Below are positions 8,646-17,897 of a stretch of DNA of 64,000 nucleotides, piece by piece. A program made the translations under genes and the position numbers. Position 1 is the stretch's first letter; the number at the start of each line of letters is the position of its first letter. The DNA comes from Gordonia shandongensis DSM 45094. GTDB lineage: Bacteria > Actinomycetota > Actinomycetes > Mycobacteriales > Mycobacteriaceae. Location of the stretch: NCBI RefSeq assembly GCF_000423025.1, contig NZ_KE383969.1, positions 24,742-88,741 of the forward strand, in the 5' to 3' direction. Below the pieces are notes generated by a model that searched no databases, had not been told where the DNA came from, and saw nothing but the letters and a program-made list of their open reading frames with translations.

Positions 8646-10064
8646 CTACTCGTCCGGCGGGGCGTCCGGCACCGTCGCCAGCAGCAGATCGAGCTGGCTG
8701 CCGAAGGCCTCCACGAGATCCCACAGGTCGGGCACGAGGTCGGGGCAGGAGAGCAGCCCGACGTTCATGACGCCGTCGGACGACATCACCGTGATGTTGA
8801 GTCCGAGCCCGTGGAAGATGGGGCCCATCGGGTAGACGGCCTCGACGCGGCCGCCGAGCAGATACATCGGCCGATCCGGTCCGGCGACGTTGGAGACGAC
8901 GGCGTTGAACACCGGCGGATGCAGACCCGAGAGCCTGCGGTCGACGTACATCCGCATCAGCGCGCCCATCACGTTCCCGGGCGCGAACTCGGCGTATCCC
9001 CGGAAGATGTTGGCGTCGATGCCGCCGTGGTGGCCCTTGGCCTGCCTGCCGTACTCGCCGGCCACCCGAATCCGATCGACCGGATCGGCCACCGACGTCG
9101 GCAGCCGCGTGAACATCCCGGTCACCTTGTTGGTGCCCGCCTCGACGAGGTCGCCCTCGGCGGCCCCGCGCACCGAGACCGGCACCAAACCGACCAGCGG
9201 CTCCGCGGGCAGTTCGCCGCGAGATTCGAGATACTCGCGCAGTGCGCCGCCCGCGATCGCGAGGACCACGTCGTTGACCTTCACCCCGTAGTGGTCCTTG
9301 ACCCGTTTGACGTCGTCGAGCGGCAGCTGCGCGAACGCGAGGGTGCGCCGCGCGGTCAGCGGCGCGTTGAACCGCGTGCGGGGCGCCAGGAACGGCGCGG
9401 GCATCCCGCCGCCGGTGCGGGCACGCCTGATCCACTCGAACGGGACGGGCACGGTCTTCGGGATCAGTCGTGCGAAGGCCACGGGCCGTTGCAGGAAGAA
9501 GTTCACCGCGCCGCCGACGGCGATGTCCAGACGCGAGCCTCCTCCGGCGGTCTGCTTGACCAGCTCCGGGTCGAGGGGCGGCGGATGCGGGGTGTCGGTG
9601 GCGAGTTCGCCGAGGATGTCGGCGACGGTCGCGCCGTCGACGCACGCGTGATGCATCCGCAGCAGCAGCGCCACGCGCCCGTCGGCCATCCCCTCCAGCA
9701 CCCAGAGGTCCCACAGGGGTTTGGTGCGGTCGAGCACCTGCCCCACCAGGTGGCCGCACATCTGCGCCATCTCCCGGACGCCGCCGGGCGACGGGATGGC
9801 GATGCGGTGCACGTGGCGTTCGATCGCGAAGTCGTCGTCCTCCACCCACACGGGATGGTCGACGTTGGTGACGGAGTCGGCGAGGCGACGGCGCAGTGCG
9901 GGCAGTCCGCGCACCCGGCGTCCCATCTCGGAGCGCATCGAGTCGAAGGTGTAGCCGCCCGAGATGGTCGACGGGTCGATCTGCACCACGGCGGCGACGC
10001 TCATCACCTGCGACGGCGTCTCCAGGTAGAGGAAGGACGCGTCCAGGCCGCTCAGCCTCTGCAT
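8646..10064 (-). CDS. WS/DGAT wax ester synthase / diacylglycerol O-acyltransferase
   Basis: A 472-residue member of the bacterial WS/DGAT family, which esterifies diacylglycerol or fatty alcohol with acyl-CoA to make triacylglycerol or wax esters at the inner face of the membrane. The active-site motif HHxxxDG is present as MHHACVDGAT (His138, His139, Asp143). The N-terminus begins with the usual RLSGLDASFLYLETP segment, and the C-terminal half has NVVGP-like text (VVSNVAGPDRPMYL) shared by the family. Storage lipid formation is typical of this group of actinomycetes. The next minus-strand gene upstream is a DesA-type desaturase (start 11088), about 75 bases away; the two may be co-transcribed. 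Confidence 0.93.
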   Translation of the reverse strand: MQRLSGLDASFLYLETPSQVMSVAAVVQIDPSTISGGYTFDSMRSEMGRRVRGLPALRRRLADSVTNVDHPVWVEDDDFAIERHVHRIAIPSPGGVREMAQMCGHLVGQVLDRTKPLWDLWVLEGMADGRVALLLRMHHACVDGATVADILGELATDTPHPPPLDPELVKQTAGGGSRLDIAVGGAVNFFLQRPVAFARLIPKTVPVPFEWIRRARTGGGMPAPFLAPRTRFNAPLTARRTLAFAQLPLDDVKRVKDHYGVKVNDVVLAIAGGALREYLESRGELPAEPLVGLVPVSVRGAAEGDLVEAGTNKVTGMFTRLPTSVADPVDRIRVAGEYGRQAKGHHGGIDANIFRGYAEFAPGNVMGALMRMYVDRRLSGLHPPVFNAVVSNVAGPDRPMYLLGGRVEAVYPMGPIFHGLGLNITVMSSDGVMNVGLLSCPDLVPDLWDLVEAFGSQLDLLLATVPDAPPDE

Positions 10065-10140
10065 GAATCCACTCTAGCGCCGCGCCGAATTCCGGGGCGG
10101 CCCAGCGGTGTTCGCTGCAGGGCTGTTCGCTGCGGGCGCG

Positions 10141-11088
10141 TCAGACGCCGACGCGGTCGCGTTTGGCGGCCTCGCGGGCGAGGATCCGCTCGCGCTGCTC
10201 CTCGAAGCGCTTGGCGTCGGCCTCGGTGCTCTCCAGCCACGCGGCGAGTTCGTCGCGCGCCTTCTCCCCGCGGCCGGTGAAATCGTCGCGTTCGAAGATC
10301 TGCCACTTGCGCAGAACCGGCCACACGACGTCGTCCAGGTGCTGGCGGATGTCGTAGATCCCGTGTTTGGCCATGACGAGGCTCATCTTCCGGAAGTTCG
10401 GCATGCCGATCCCCGGCATCTCGAAGGTCGTGACGACGTCGGAGATCGCCTCCATCGCCTGGTCGGGTGCCAGGTCGAGGGCCGCGCCGCAGATGTTGCG
10501 GTAGAAGATCATGTGCAGGTTCTCGTCGGCCGCGATGCGCTGGAGCATCTTGTCGGCGATCGGGTCGTTGCACGCCTTGCCGGTGTTGCGGTGGCTGATG
10601 CGGGTGCCGAGTTCCTGCACCGCCACGTAGGCGACGCCCCGCAGGAGTCCGTAGAGGTCGTCGGAGTGCGCGCCCTTCGTCATGTTCGCCATGCGATCGT
10701 TCTCGAGCTGCACCGGGTCGACGCCGCGGGTGACGACGAGGTAGTCGCGCATCACGATGGCGTGGCGGTTCTCCTCGGCGGTCCAGCGGCCGACCCAGGT
10801 TCCCCACGCGCCGTCGGGTGAGAAGTACTCGGTGATCTCGCGGTGGTAGGACGGCAGGTTGTCCTCGGTGAGGAGGTTGAGGGTCATCGCCGCCTTGGCC
10901 ACGGGGTCGAGCCGCGACTGCTCGGGGTCCCAGTCCTCACCGCCGAGTGCCGCGAAGTTTCGTCCCTCGTCCCAGGGGACGTAGTCGTGGGGGTGCCAGT
11001 CGCGGGCGAGGGAGAGGTGGCGGTTGAGTTCCTTCTCGGCGACGGGCTCGAGTTCGGTGAGGAGTTGGACTTGGGAGAGATCGGGCAC
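10141..11088 (-). CDS. Acyl-[ACP] desaturase, DesA family (second, divergent paralogue)
   Basis: A 315-residue soluble di-iron desaturase. The ferritin-like four-helix core keeps both EExxH-type iron motifs, EENRH (105-109) and DENLH (188-192), and LTEDNLPSYH (about 73-82). These enzymes introduce double bases-spaced unsaturation into ACP-bound acyl chains; in mycobacteria DesA1/DesA2 feed mycolate synthesis. I chose the GTG at 11088 because AAGGAGG lies 8 bases upstream; the frame is open to 11358 but that extension lacks family similarity. Compared with the paralogue at 29.8 kb it lacks about 15 residues between the two iron motifs (near residues 140-146). It is divergent from the amidase, with the GntR operator between them. 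Confidence 0.92.
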   Translation of the reverse strand: MPDLSQVQLLTELEPVAEKELNRHLSLARDWHPHDYVPWDEGRNFAALGGEDWDPEQSRLDPVAKAAMTLNLLTEDNLPSYHREITEYFSPDGAWGTWVGRWTAEENRHAIVMRDYLVVTRGVDPVQLENDRMANMTKGAHSDDLYGLLRGVAYVAVQELGTRISHRNTGKACNDPIADKMLQRIAADENLHMIFYRNICGAALDLAPDQAMEAISDVVTTFEMPGIGMPNFRKMSLVMAKHGIYDIRQHLDDVVWPVLRKWQIFERDDFTGRGEKARDELAAWLESTEADAKRFEEQRERILAREAAKRDRVGV

Positions 11089-11277
11089 CGGTGTGCCTCC
11101 TTGAACTGATCGGGCGCCGGCGGTGGAGCGGTCTCGGCGGCGGGCTGGGGCGTGATGTGCGCTACGGACATTGCGGGGTGTGACTGCCCGCACAGTAGGA
11201 CACCTGCGCGGACCCCCGCAACCGGGCGACACGGCCCGAGCGGCCGAAACGACCCGTCCGACGCCCCCTCGACTGTA

Positions 11278-11293
11278 CGATTGTCGACAATCG
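11278..11293. promoter_or_regulatory. GntR/FCD-type operator, copy 1
   Basis: A perfect 16-bp palindrome CGATTGTCGACAATCG, 25 bases before the amidase start. The core TTGTCGACAA matches the TTGT-N2-ACAA type operators of FCD-branch GntR repressors. The same 14-bp core recurs at 19225-19240, at the other end of the cluster that contains the GntR gene. Confidence 0.8.
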
Positions 11294-11318
11294 ACACTGT
11301 GGAAGGGGTGGACGAGAC

Positions 11319-12788
11319 ATGGGCACCGAACACACCGACATCTGCGCCTTGAGCGCACTGGAGCTGACCGAGGCCTACCGCAGGGGAAACCTGTCGCCGG
11401 TCGAGGCCACCGATGCCGTCCTGGCGGCCACCGACCGCCTCGAGGCCCACCTGACCGCGTTCCGCATCGTCGACCACGACGGCGCGCGAGCTGCGGCGAC
11501 GGCGGCGACCGAGCGGTACCGGAGCGGTACGACGCTCGGCCCCCTCGACGGCGTTCCGATCTCGATCAAAGACATCTTCCTCACCGCGGCCCATCCCACC
11601 CTGCGCGGATCGCGACTCCTGGCCGACGCCGACCCCGAGCCCACCGACGACGCCCCCGTCACCGCGGCCGCTCTCGCCGCCGGCTGCGTCCCCGTCGGGA
11701 AGACGACGACCTGTGAGTTCGCGTGGAAGGGCGTCACCGATTCGCCGTTGACCGGAATCACCCGCAATCCGTACGACCCCGACCTCACCCCGGGCGGGTC
11801 GAGCGGCGGGTCGGCGTCGGCGGTCGCCGCCGGCATCGGCCCCCTCTCGATCGGCACCGACGGCGGCGGGTCGGTGCGCATCCCGGCGGCGTTCACCGGG
11901 ACCGTCGCGTTGAAGCCGACCTACGGTGTGGTCCCGATGTTCCCGTCGAGCCCGTTCGGAACGCTCGCGCACGCCGGCCCGATGACGCGGACCGTCCCGG
12001 ACGCCGCCGCCCTCATGGACCAGCTCATCCGGCCCGACGTCCGCGACTGGTCGGCGGTGCCGCCGTCGGCGACGACACCCGAAGCGGGCGGCTATCTGGC
12101 GGCCGCATTGGACGGCACGCTCGGCGAACATCCGCTGCGCGGCATGCGCATCGCCTACAGTCCCGACCTCGGGTTCGGCCGCAACCATCCGGAGGTGGCG
12201 CGGGAGGTGGACGCCGCCGTCGGCGCACTCGCCGACCTGGGGGCCGACGTCGACCGCGTCGACCTGGCGCTCGACGACCCGGTCGACGCGTTCCACGCCC
12301 TGTGGTTCGCGGGTGCCGCGGCGGTGCTGGCGCCCTTCGGCCCCGACGCCCTCGACCGCGTCGACCCCAGTCTCCGCGCCGCCCTCGAACGGCACGGCGG
12401 GTACACCGCGCAGGACTATCTCGATGCGGTCGCGGTGCGGATGGCGCTGGGCGTGCGGCTCGGCCGCGTGCACCTGGACTACGACGTGCTCGTCACGCCG
12501 ACGACGCCGATCCCGGCGTTTCCCGCGGGCGCCGACGTGCCGCCGGGCTGGTCGAGCCCCGACTGGACCTCGTGGACGCCGTACACCTACATTTTCAACA
12601 TGACCCAGCAACCCGCGCTGTCGGTGCCGTGCGGTGTCACCGATGCCGGACTGCCGGTGGGCGTCCAACTCGTGGGCGCTCGGTTCGCCGACCGGCTGGT
12701 GATCCGGACGGGGGCGGCGCTGCACGCACGCATCGGCGACCGGACGCCGCGTCCCCGCATCCACGCGTGCGCCGAGGCCGTCCGATGA
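11319..12788 (+). CDS. Amidase-signature family amidohydrolase
   Basis: A 489-residue amidase of the Ser-cisSer-Lys type. The catalytic lysine is Lys84 (ISIKDIF), the cis-serine lies in the GGSSGGSAS motif (about 159-166) and the nucleophile is Ser185 in GTDGGGSVRIPA. There is no signal peptide. The family hydrolyses many amides, including lactam-derived and omega-amides, so the substrate is open. The stop codon overlaps the GntR start (ATGA), so the two are translationally coupled. A candidate GntR operator lies just upstream. In context it may feed an amino acid to the aminotransferase at 17.9 kb. Confidence 0.9.
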   Translation: MGTEHTDICALSALELTEAYRRGNLSPVEATDAVLAATDRLEAHLTAFRIVDHDGARAAATAATERYRSGTTLGPLDGVPISIKDIFLTAAHPTLRGSRLLADADPEPTDDAPVTAAALAAGCVPVGKTTTCEFAWKGVTDSPLTGITRNPYDPDLTPGGSSGGSASAVAAGIGPLSIGTDGGGSVRIPAAFTGTVALKPTYGVVPMFPSSPFGTLAHAGPMTRTVPDAAALMDQLIRPDVRDWSAVPPSATTPEAGGYLAAALDGTLGEHPLRGMRIAYSPDLGFGRNHPEVAREVDAAVGALADLGADVDRVDLALDDPVDAFHALWFAGAAAVLAPFGPDALDRVDPSLRAALERHGGYTAQDYLDAVAVRMALGVRLGRVHLDYDVLVTPTTPIPAFPAGADVPPGWSSPDWTSWTPYTYIFNMTQQPALSVPCGVTDAGLPVGVQLVGARFADRLVIRTGAALHARIGDRTPRPRIHACAEAVR

Positions 12789-13468
12789 GCCGCACCGATC
12801 TCACCGGCGGCGGCTCCGGTGCGACGTTGGCGCCCGTGATTCAGGAGTCGACGCCGGCGATCATCGCCCGACTGCTGCGGCAGGCGATCTCGGCCGGCGA
12901 CTTCGCGCCCGGCAGTCAGCTGGGCGAATCGGCGCTGGCCGCGCAGTTGGGCGTCAGCCGCGGCCCGCTGCGCGAGGCGATGGCGCGCCTCACCCAGGAG
13001 GGACTGCTGGTCTCACATCGCAATCGCGGGCTGTTCGTCGCCGATCTGACGCCCGACGCCGTCTCCGACATGTATCTGCTGCGGACCACGGTGGAACGCG
13101 CCGCCGTCGAACGGGTCCTGGAGAACGGCGACGGTGCGGCGTGCGCCGACCGGCTCGACGCCGAGGTGGCCCGGATGGCGGCGCTCGACGATCGTCCGGA
13201 CTCCGCGGAGATGGCCGACGCCGATCTGCGGTTCCACCGGGAGTTGGTCGAGTCGGCGCGCAGCGAGCGGCTCTCGCGCGTGCACGAGACGGTCATCGTG
13301 GAGACGGGCATGTGCCTGCGGGCGATGCGCTCCACCTACGGCCCCGGCCAGGATCGGGTCTCCGAGCACCGCGCGCTGGCCGACGCCCTGCGGTCCGGTG
13401 ACCTCGAGCGGGCCGTCGCGACCCTCGAGGAGCACATGCGCGACGGCCTCGCCCGCCTCATCGGCTAG
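12785..13468 (+). CDS. GntR-family transcriptional regulator, FCD branch
   Basis: A 227-residue repressor. The N-terminal winged helix (about 20-90) has the family text GSQLGESALAAQLGVSRGPLREAMARL followed by the wing HRNRGLFVADL. The C-terminal all-helical FCD ligand domain (about 95-220) shows the Asp/His metal-ligand pattern DLRFHRELV and EHRALADAL. It overlaps the amidase by 4 bases. The two 16-bp palindromes at 11278 and 19225 are the likely operators, and its effector is probably an intermediate of the amidase/aminotransferase pathway. Confidence 0.92.
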   Translation: MSRTDLTGGGSGATLAPVIQESTPAIIARLLRQAISAGDFAPGSQLGESALAAQLGVSRGPLREAMARLTQEGLLVSHRNRGLFVADLTPDAVSDMYLLRTTVERAAVERVLENGDGAACADRLDAEVARMAALDDRPDSAEMADADLRFHRELVESARSERLSRVHETVIVETGMCLRAMRSTYGPGQDRVSEHRALADALRSGDLERAVATLEEHMRDGLARLIG

Positions 13469-13520
13469 CGGCGTCCTCATCGGCTAGCGGCGGCCTCATC
13501 GACCGGCGGGCCGGTGGGTG

Positions 13521-14984
13521 TCACCGCACCGGGATCGACACGTATTTGGTCTCGAGGAACTCCTCGATGCCGGTCGGCCCGCCCTCCCGGCCCAGACCGG
13601 ACTGTTTGATGCCGCCGAACGGTGCCGCCGGATTCGAGACGAGGCCCGTGTTGAAGCCGACCATGCCCGCCTCGAGCTGTTCGGCGATCGCGAAGCCGCG
13701 GTCGACCGATTCGGTCATCACGTACGAGACGAGGCCGAACTCGGTGTCGTTGGCGAGGCGGACGGCCTCGTCGTCGTCGTCGAACGGGATCAGGGCGGCC
13801 ACCGGACCGAAGATCTCGGTCTCCATCACGCGGGCGTCCCGCGGGACGTCGGCGAGGACCGTCGGCGGATAGAAGTGCCCCGGACCATCGGGGCGAGCAC
13901 CGCCGCACAGCACGTGAGCGCCGCGGTCGACGGCGTCGGTGACCAGTTCGTCGACCTTGTCGACGGCGGCGGCCTCCACGAGCGGCCCCACGTCGGTCCC
14001 CTCTGCCGCGCCGTCGCCGACCGTGAGGTTCGTCATCCGTTGGGTGAGGCGGCCGGCGAAGTCGTCGAGCACGCTGCGGTGCACCAGGATGCGGTTGGCC
14101 GATGTGCACGCCTCCCCCATGTTCCGCATCTTCGCGGCCATCACCGCATCGAGCGCGACGTCCATGTCGGCGTCCCGGCAGACGATGAACGGGGCGTTGC
14201 CGCCGAGTTCCATCGACGTGCGCAGGACGCCGCGGGCGCACTGCTCGAGGAGACTCTTGCCGACCTCGGTGGAGCCGGTGAACGACAGTTTCCGGGCCTT
14301 GCCCGACTCGATCCACGGGCCGACCACCGAACCGGCCGACGATGTGGTCACCACCGACAGCACACCGTCGGGCAGTCCGGCCTCCGTGAGCAGGTCGACG
14401 ACGTACAGGGAGGTCAGCGGGGTGAGGCGTGCCGGTTTGTAGACCATCGTGCAGCCGGCGGCGATGGCCGGACCGATCTTGCGGGAGATCATCGCCAGCG
14501 GGAAGTTCCACGGCGTGATGAGAATGCACGGGCCGACGGGCTCCTGGGTGACGATGAAGCGCGACGCGCCGTCGGGGCTGCGGCGGGCGTCGCCGCGAAT
14601 CCGCGGGGCCTCCTCGGCGAACCACCGGAAGAACTCCGCGCCGTAGGCCACCTCGCCGCGGGCTTCGGCGAGCGGTTTACCCATCTCGGAGGTCATGAGG
14701 AGCGCCACCTCGTCCGCGCGCTCGGTGAGCAGTTCGTAGGCGCGGCGCAGGATCTCGGCGCGGTCGCGGGCGGGGGTCGCCGCCCACCCGCGCTGGTGCG
14801 CGGCGGCCGAATCGATGGCGGCGGCGGCGTCGGCGGCGCCGCCGTCCGCCGGTGTCGCGATGATCTCGCCGGTCGCGGGGTTCTCCACGTCGAACGTTCC
14901 GCCCGACGCCGCATCCCGCCACCGGCCGTCGATGCGGATTCCGGTGCCGAGTCCGGCGACGATGTCGGCGAGCGAGCGGGTCAT
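13521..14984 (-). CDS. NAD(P)+-dependent (succinate-)semialdehyde dehydrogenase
   Basis: A 487-residue aldehyde dehydrogenase with all catalytic residues: Asn160 in TPWNFP, Lys183, Glu259 in MELGGNAPF and the nucleophile Cys293 in GEACTSANR. The overall sequence is closest to the succinic semialdehyde dehydrogenase (GabD) group. It oxidises an aldehyde, probably an omega-semialdehyde made by the aminotransferase of the same operon, to the carboxylic acid. Its ATG overlaps the stop of the upstream FAD oxidoreductase (ATGA, 4 bases), so it is the third gene of a minus-strand operon. The exact semialdehyde is inferred, not shown. Confidence 0.92.
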   Translation of the reverse strand: MTRSLADIVAGLGTGIRIDGRWRDAASGGTFDVENPATGEIIATPADGGAADAAAAIDSAAAHQRGWAATPARDRAEILRRAYELLTERADEVALLMTSEMGKPLAEARGEVAYGAEFFRWFAEEAPRIRGDARRSPDGASRFIVTQEPVGPCILITPWNFPLAMISRKIGPAIAAGCTMVYKPARLTPLTSLYVVDLLTEAGLPDGVLSVVTTSSAGSVVGPWIESGKARKLSFTGSTEVGKSLLEQCARGVLRTSMELGGNAPFIVCRDADMDVALDAVMAAKMRNMGEACTSANRILVHRSVLDDFAGRLTQRMTNLTVGDGAAEGTDVGPLVEAAAVDKVDELVTDAVDRGAHVLCGGARPDGPGHFYPPTVLADVPRDARVMETEIFGPVAALIPFDDDDEAVRLANDTEFGLVSYVMTESVDRGFAIAEQLEAGMVGFNTGLVSNPAAPFGGIKQSGLGREGGPTGIEEFLETKYVSIPVR

Positions 14985-17893
14985 GGTGTGCCTCCTGTTG
15001 TCGGGGTCTGTGCGGGGTCGGGGTCGAGGAGTTCGAGCAGGTGGTGCCCGTGCCGGTCGCCTCCGGTGGCGGGATCGGTGACGGCGAGCTGACGGATCGC
15101 GGTGGCGCACGAGAATCCGTCGGTGAGGACCACGGCGTCCGGGTGACGCCGGAGGGCCGGCGCCAATGCCTGCTGGGCGACGGTGTCGGCGACCCGCTCG
15201 TGGCCGGCGGTGAACCCGAAGTCGCCGGCGACGCCGCAGCAGCCGGTGGCCTCCACGACGCTGCCGACGCCGAGGGCGGTGAGGGCGGCCCGCTGAACGC
15301 GGTTGCCGAACGTCGCGTACTCGTGGCAGTGCGTCTGAACCACGGCGACGTCGGGGGCGCCTCCCGGCCACGGCGGGGTGCGGCCGTCGGCGGCGAGGGC
15401 GACGAGGTGCGCGGCGACCGACCGGATGCGGGCGCTCACCCGTGCGGCGCGGCGGGCGGCGTCGTCGCCGACGTCGGCGGCGGTCAGGAGGCGGGGCAGA
15501 TCGTCGCGCAGGGTGGCCGCGCAGCTCGGCTCCACCACGACGATCGGCGCGTCGCCGCCGGTGGCGTCGAGGTGGCGGGCCGTGCGGTTCAGTGTGCGGC
15601 GGGCGGCGTCGAGGCGGCCCGTGGTGATCTGAGTGAGCCCGCAGCAGTGTCGGGCGCTGCACGCCACCGACGCGTGCAGGGAGCCGAGGACGCGGACGGC
15701 GGCGCCTGCGGTCTCCGGACGGAGTCCGCGGGTGAAGGAGTCGAGGAACAGGACGATCTCGGCGGGTGCGGGTCCGCCGACCGATGCCGGCGCCCGACGC
15801 AGTTCGGCGCGCAGTCGGGCGGCCGACGCGAACTGCGGGAGGACGCGGTCGTCGGCGAGTCCGCCGAGACGCGCCGCCGTCCGGCCCGCCCGGGTGCCGA
15901 GCAGCCGGTTGAGCGGTCCCGCCGCGTACGGGGTGACGCGCAGCCAGGTCGGGAGCATGCCGAGCGTGTAGTGGGTGCGCGGGCGGAGGCGGCCGGCGTA
16001 GCGGTGGTGCAGCACGTCGGCTTTCATGGCCGCCATGTCGACGCCCGTCGGGCAGTCCGACGCGCACGCCTTGCACGAGAGGCACAGGTCGAGGGATTCG
16101 GCGATCGCCGGCGACCGCCAGTCGGCGGCGGTGCGCTCGCCGCGCGCGAACTCCTGCAGCACGCGGGCCCGGCCGCGGGTCGAGTCCTTCTCGTCGCCGG
16201 TCGCCCGGTACGACGGGCACATCACGCCGCCGCTGTGCGAGCGGCAGCGACCGACGCCGATGCACGCCTGCGCGGGATGCTCGTCGACGCCGGCGAGCGC
16301 GAGGTCGGCGTCGATGGGGCGCGGCGACCGCAGTCCGCCGGGCGCGAGGATGCCGGTGGGGTCCCAGACGGCGGCGAACCGTTCGAACGCCGCGAGCATC
16401 TCCGCGGAGTACATGAGCCCCAGCAGTTCGGAGCGTGCACGGCCGTCGCCGTGCTCGCCGGACAGGGAGCCCTCGTACCGCACGACGAGGCGTGCGGCGT
16501 CGGTGCAGAACGCGCGGAACACGGTGCGGCCCCGTTCGCTCCGGAGGTCGAAGTCGATGCGGATGTGCATGCAGCCGGCGCCGAAGTGGCCGTACATGAC
16601 GCCGGTGAGCCCGTGGGCGTCCAGGAGGTCGCGGAACTCGGCGAGGTAGTCGGCGAGCAGGTCGGGGCGGACGGCGGCGTCCTCCCAGCCGGGCCAGGTG
16701 TGGATCGTCTCGCCGGTGTCGGGGTCCACGAGCGCCGAGCTCAGGCCCGCACCGTCCTCGCGGACCCGCCACAGGTCGGCGCGCTCGTCGGGATCGGTGA
16801 CCCGCCGCACGTCGACGGCGTGACCGTCGTCGATGAGCGCGGTGTGCAGTGCGGTGACGTCGGCGTCGTCCGAGTCGAGTTCGATGAACAGCCATGCGTG
16901 CCCGTCGGGGAGGTCCGCGACGGCATCGGGGCCGCGGCGGGCGCGCATCGTCGCGACGATCACCTCGTCGACGCCTTCGACCGCGGTGGGTCGGTGGGGC
17001 AACAGCAGGGGGACGTCGCGGGCGGCGTCGACGATGTCCGTGTAGCCGGCGACGAGCAGCGAGGTGCGGGGTGCGGTGTCGACGAGGGCGACGGTCGCCG
17101 AGGTGACGACGCCGCATGTGCCCTCGCTGCCGACGAGCGCGCGGGCCACGTCGAAGCCGTTCTCGGGGAGCAGGTGCGACAGGTGGTAGCCCGACACCTG
17201 CCGTGGGATGCGGCCCAGTTCCACCCGGAGGGCCGCGCGGTGGTCGTCGACGAGGGCGGTCAGTTCGGCGATGAGGTGTTCGGCGCGCGCCGCGGCGGTC
17301 GTGTCGCGGGGGTCGGTCGCGTGGATTCCGGTGCGGGTCGCGGTGAGCCGCAGTCCGTCGGCAGTCACCAGGTTCAGCGCCACCACGTGGTCGGACGTCC
17401 GGCCGTGGCGCACGGAGTGGTTGCCGCAGGCGTCGTTGCCGATGGCGCCGCCGAGGCAGGCGCGCGACTGGCTCGACGGGTCGGGGGCGAAGGTCAGGCC
17501 GTCGGCGTCGCGGTGCACGGCGGCGCGCAGGTCGGTGAGGACCACGCCGGCCTGGGCCGTCGCGGTCCGTGCGGCGGGGTCGACGTCGAGCACGCGGTGC
17601 AGGTGCCGCGACAGGTCGATCACCAGGCCGCCGCCGACGGCGTTGCCCGCCATCGACGTGCCGCCGCCGCGCGCGGTGGCGGCCACTCCGAGTCGGTGGC
17701 ACACCCGGAGTGCGGCGGCCACCTCGTCCTCGGTGCGCGGGAACAGGACGGCCGCGGGCACCACTCGGTAGTTGGAGGCGTCGTAGGAGTATTCGGCGAT
17801 GCGCCGCGCGGAGTGCTCGGCGGTCAGTCCCTCGGTGCGCAGTTCCGCCACGAGTCGCCGGGTGCCGGGGTCGACCGTGTCGGGTGGGGCCAT
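14981..17893 (-). CDS. FAD-linked D-2-hydroxyacid dehydrogenase with 4Fe-4S and CCG domains
   Basis: A 970-residue fused oxidoreductase. An FAD-binding PCMH/VAO domain (about 35-270, GGGTSMAGNAVGGG and GNDACGNHSVRHGRT) is followed by the FAD-oxidase C-terminal domain (about 290-540, GHFGAGCMHIRIDFD). Next comes a ferredoxin segment with CIGVGRC and CLSCKACASDCPTG, then CCG-type cysteine motifs (HCCGLTQ, GCCGVAGDFGF). This architecture is that of YdiJ-like D-2-hydroxyglutarate and D-lactate dehydrogenases, which pass electrons to the quinone pool. The start is the ATG at 17893, 4 bases after the aminotransferase stop. Substrate assignment is open, but the operon suggests oxidation of a D-2-hydroxy acid produced in the pathway. 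Confidence 0.92.
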   Translation of the reverse strand: MAPPDTVDPGTRRLVAELRTEGLTAEHSARRIAEYSYDASNYRVVPAAVLFPRTEDEVAAALRVCHRLGVAATARGGGTSMAGNAVGGGLVIDLSRHLHRVLDVDPAARTATAQAGVVLTDLRAAVHRDADGLTFAPDPSSQSRACLGGAIGNDACGNHSVRHGRTSDHVVALNLVTADGLRLTATRTGIHATDPRDTTAAARAEHLIAELTALVDDHRAALRVELGRIPRQVSGYHLSHLLPENGFDVARALVGSEGTCGVVTSATVALVDTAPRTSLLVAGYTDIVDAARDVPLLLPHRPTAVEGVDEVIVATMRARRGPDAVADLPDGHAWLFIELDSDDADVTALHTALIDDGHAVDVRRVTDPDERADLWRVREDGAGLSSALVDPDTGETIHTWPGWEDAAVRPDLLADYLAEFRDLLDAHGLTGVMYGHFGAGCMHIRIDFDLRSERGRTVFRAFCTDAARLVVRYEGSLSGEHGDGRARSELLGLMYSAEMLAAFERFAAVWDPTGILAPGGLRSPRPIDADLALAGVDEHPAQACIGVGRCRSHSGGVMCPSYRATGDEKDSTRGRARVLQEFARGERTAADWRSPAIAESLDLCLSCKACASDCPTGVDMAAMKADVLHHRYAGRLRPRTHYTLGMLPTWLRVTPYAAGPLNRLLGTRAGRTAARLGGLADDRVLPQFASAARLRAELRRAPASVGGPAPAEIVLFLDSFTRGLRPETAGAAVRVLGSLHASVACSARHCCGLTQITTGRLDAARRTLNRTARHLDATGGDAPIVVVEPSCAATLRDDLPRLLTAADVGDDAARRAARVSARIRSVAAHLVALAADGRTPPWPGGAPDVAVVQTHCHEYATFGNRVQRAALTALGVGSVVEATGCCGVAGDFGFTAGHERVADTVAQQALAPALRRHPDAVVLTDGFSCATAIRQLAVTDPATGGDRHGHHLLELLDPDPAQTPTTGGTP

Positions 17894-17897
17894 GGCC

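Noticed and set aside
11089..11358. 405-residue desaturase with upstream extension
   Set aside because: The extension is non-conserved, covers the amidase promoter and lacks a ribosome site; GTG 11088 has AAGGAGG.
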